This document shows, piece after piece, positions 5,263 through 6,162 of a DNA stretch of 6,162 bases. The stretch comes from Bacteroidota bacterium. GTDB lineage: Bacteria; Bacteroidota; Bacteroidia; Chitinophagales; UBA2359. Position 1 is the first letter of the stretch; each line of letters opens with the position of its first letter. The notes under the pieces were generated by a model. That model was not told the origin of the DNA, did no database searches, and was given only the letters and a program-made list of their open reading frames with translations. The translations under genes and the position numbers were made by a program. Location: assembly GCA_020627525.1 (NCBI GenBank), contig JAHDGP010000282.1:1-6162 (forward strand), written 5' to 3'.

Positions 5263-6162
5263 TTAATTGACATCTAAATGCTGGGTAATATTGTTTTTGT
5301 CAATTAAAAAACACTTTTTACCCCCTGTCCTTTTATAGCCCATTTGTTTGCTTAACTCTCTAGATGGATGATTCTCTGGGTGCGCTGTTGTTTCTATTTT
5401 TTCCAATTCAGGAAAGTCTGCTATTAACTTTTTAAACATAGCTGCCTTTATCCATTTAGCCAATCCAAGCCCTCTGTATTTTTTCATTACTCCCGTCATC
5501 AATTGTTGCATTACTTGTGGCTGCTTAAGATTAACAATCACATATGTTTTAGCAATTAATTGATTGGCTTCATTAAAGATGACATAACGATAAGCACAGT
5601 GATTACTCAGCTTCCCTTTTTCTTGAGCAGATTTAATACTTTCTGCCGTAATTTGCATGCTGTCTGATTCTGAAGTATTAGGCATGTCTTGCCATAATTG
5701 CCTATAAAATGCCGCATATTCTTCCAATAAATTATCTGGAATTTCGGTATACAATGCGATTCTTAAGTTTGGAAATTTAGCAGGTACCTCTGCCAACCAA
5801 GTATCTATTTTTTCGATATTGGCTTCCTTGATGTTTAACTCATAAAAGGCTAAAGTTAAATCAATTTGAGCGTCATATAAATCCGCTACATAGTCATTTA
5901 TTCCATCTTTAGAATCTATCGCCAAAGAATTGGATTTTTCATCATAGTCAATAAATTTCTTAAAGATCATTTCTAATAAATTAGTCTCTAAATGCTTATT
6001 ATTCATATAATTACTCAAATAAGTATAACGCTTCTTTAAATCATCTTTAAATTCGATGGAAAAGACGAAAATACCATTTTCTTGCTCATTTTTCCAGACT
6101 TGATAAATTTCCTCACCATCTTTAATCGACTGTAAATTACGTTCCTTTAATTTCTCCAATGA
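5263..6162 (-). CDS. GNAT-family N-acetyltransferase, 5' end beyond the window
   Basis: The frame is open to the window edge. The first in-frame start-like codon is a TTG at 6157-6159, preceded by a Ser codon at the edge, so the true start is probably outside and at least 299 residues are visible. Counting from that TTG, the C-terminal part is a GNAT acetyltransferase domain (about 135-290). It has the acetyl-CoA loop VMKKYRGLGLAKWIK (Arg229-Gly-Leu-Gly-Leu-Ala) after a beta strand, and the later N..PSRELSKQMGYKRTG (about 263-279) typical of motif B. The first 110 or so residues are not clearly GNAT but could be the rest of a degenerate N-terminal GNAT domain, as in tandem-GNAT proteins. It would move an acetyl group from acetyl-CoA to an amine; the substrate cannot be told. 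It converges with the metallopeptidase gene, with 114 bp between the stops. It is cytoplasmic by inference, with no signal peptide visible. Confidence 0.88.
   Translation of the reverse strand, partial: SLEKLKERNLQSIKDGEEIYQVWKNEQENGIFVFSIEFKDDLKKRYTYLSNYMNNKHLETNLLEMIFKKFIDYDEKSNSLAIDSKDGINDYVADLYDAQIDLTLAFYELNIKEANIEKIDTWLAEVPAKFPNLRIALYTEIPDNLLEEYAAFYRQLWQDMPNTSESDSMQITAESIKSAQEKGKLSNHCAYRYVIFNEANQLIAKTYVIVNLKQPQVMQQLMTGVMKKYRGLGLAKWIKAAMFKKLIADFPELEKIETTAHPENHPSRELSKQMGYKRTGGKKCFLIDKNNITQHLDVN

Overview
The window looks like a piece of a Bacteroidota chromosome. The evidence is a secreted M43-type metallopeptidase ending in a type A type IX secretion (T9SS) sorting domain, signal peptides ending in A-Q, very AT-rich intergenic DNA, gene starts without Shine-Dalgarno sequences, and promoter candidates of the Bacteroidota kind (TTTG / about 19 bp / TAnnTTTG). 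The class cannot be settled from this sequence.

Layout. Positions 1-177 are non-coding and hold a hairpin that probably ends the first gene. On the minus strand, 178-750 encodes a small secreted protein of unknown function with its own promoter candidate. A gene-poor stretch of about 2.3 kb follows (751-3072). Its only convincing gene is a 71-residue zinc-ribbon protein with a C-terminal membrane segment (1494-1709, minus). This stretch also holds two copies of a 23-bp direct repeat, a GC-richer island with a stop-poor but broken minus-strand frame (about 2029-2445), and a non-autonomous, MITE-like inverted-repeat element (about 2687-3004). That element ends about 70 bp before the main gene.

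The main gene (3073-5148, plus) is a complete 691-residue secreted metallopeptidase: signal peptide, M43 catalytic domain, two recently duplicated CARDB-like repeats, and a T9SS C-terminal domain. It ends at a strong intrinsic terminator. A GNAT acetyltransferase gene converges on it from the right (5263 to the window edge, minus). Its true start lies outside the window.

The genes do not form an operon. Each appears to be its own transcription unit, and two have a promoter candidate at a sensible distance. The only shared theme is export, seen in the metallopeptidase and the 190-residue secreted protein. I see no defence system, CRISPR array, tRNA, rRNA or intact transposase. The most unusual features are the inverted-repeat element next to the peptidase gene and the 77%-identical internal duplication in the peptidase.
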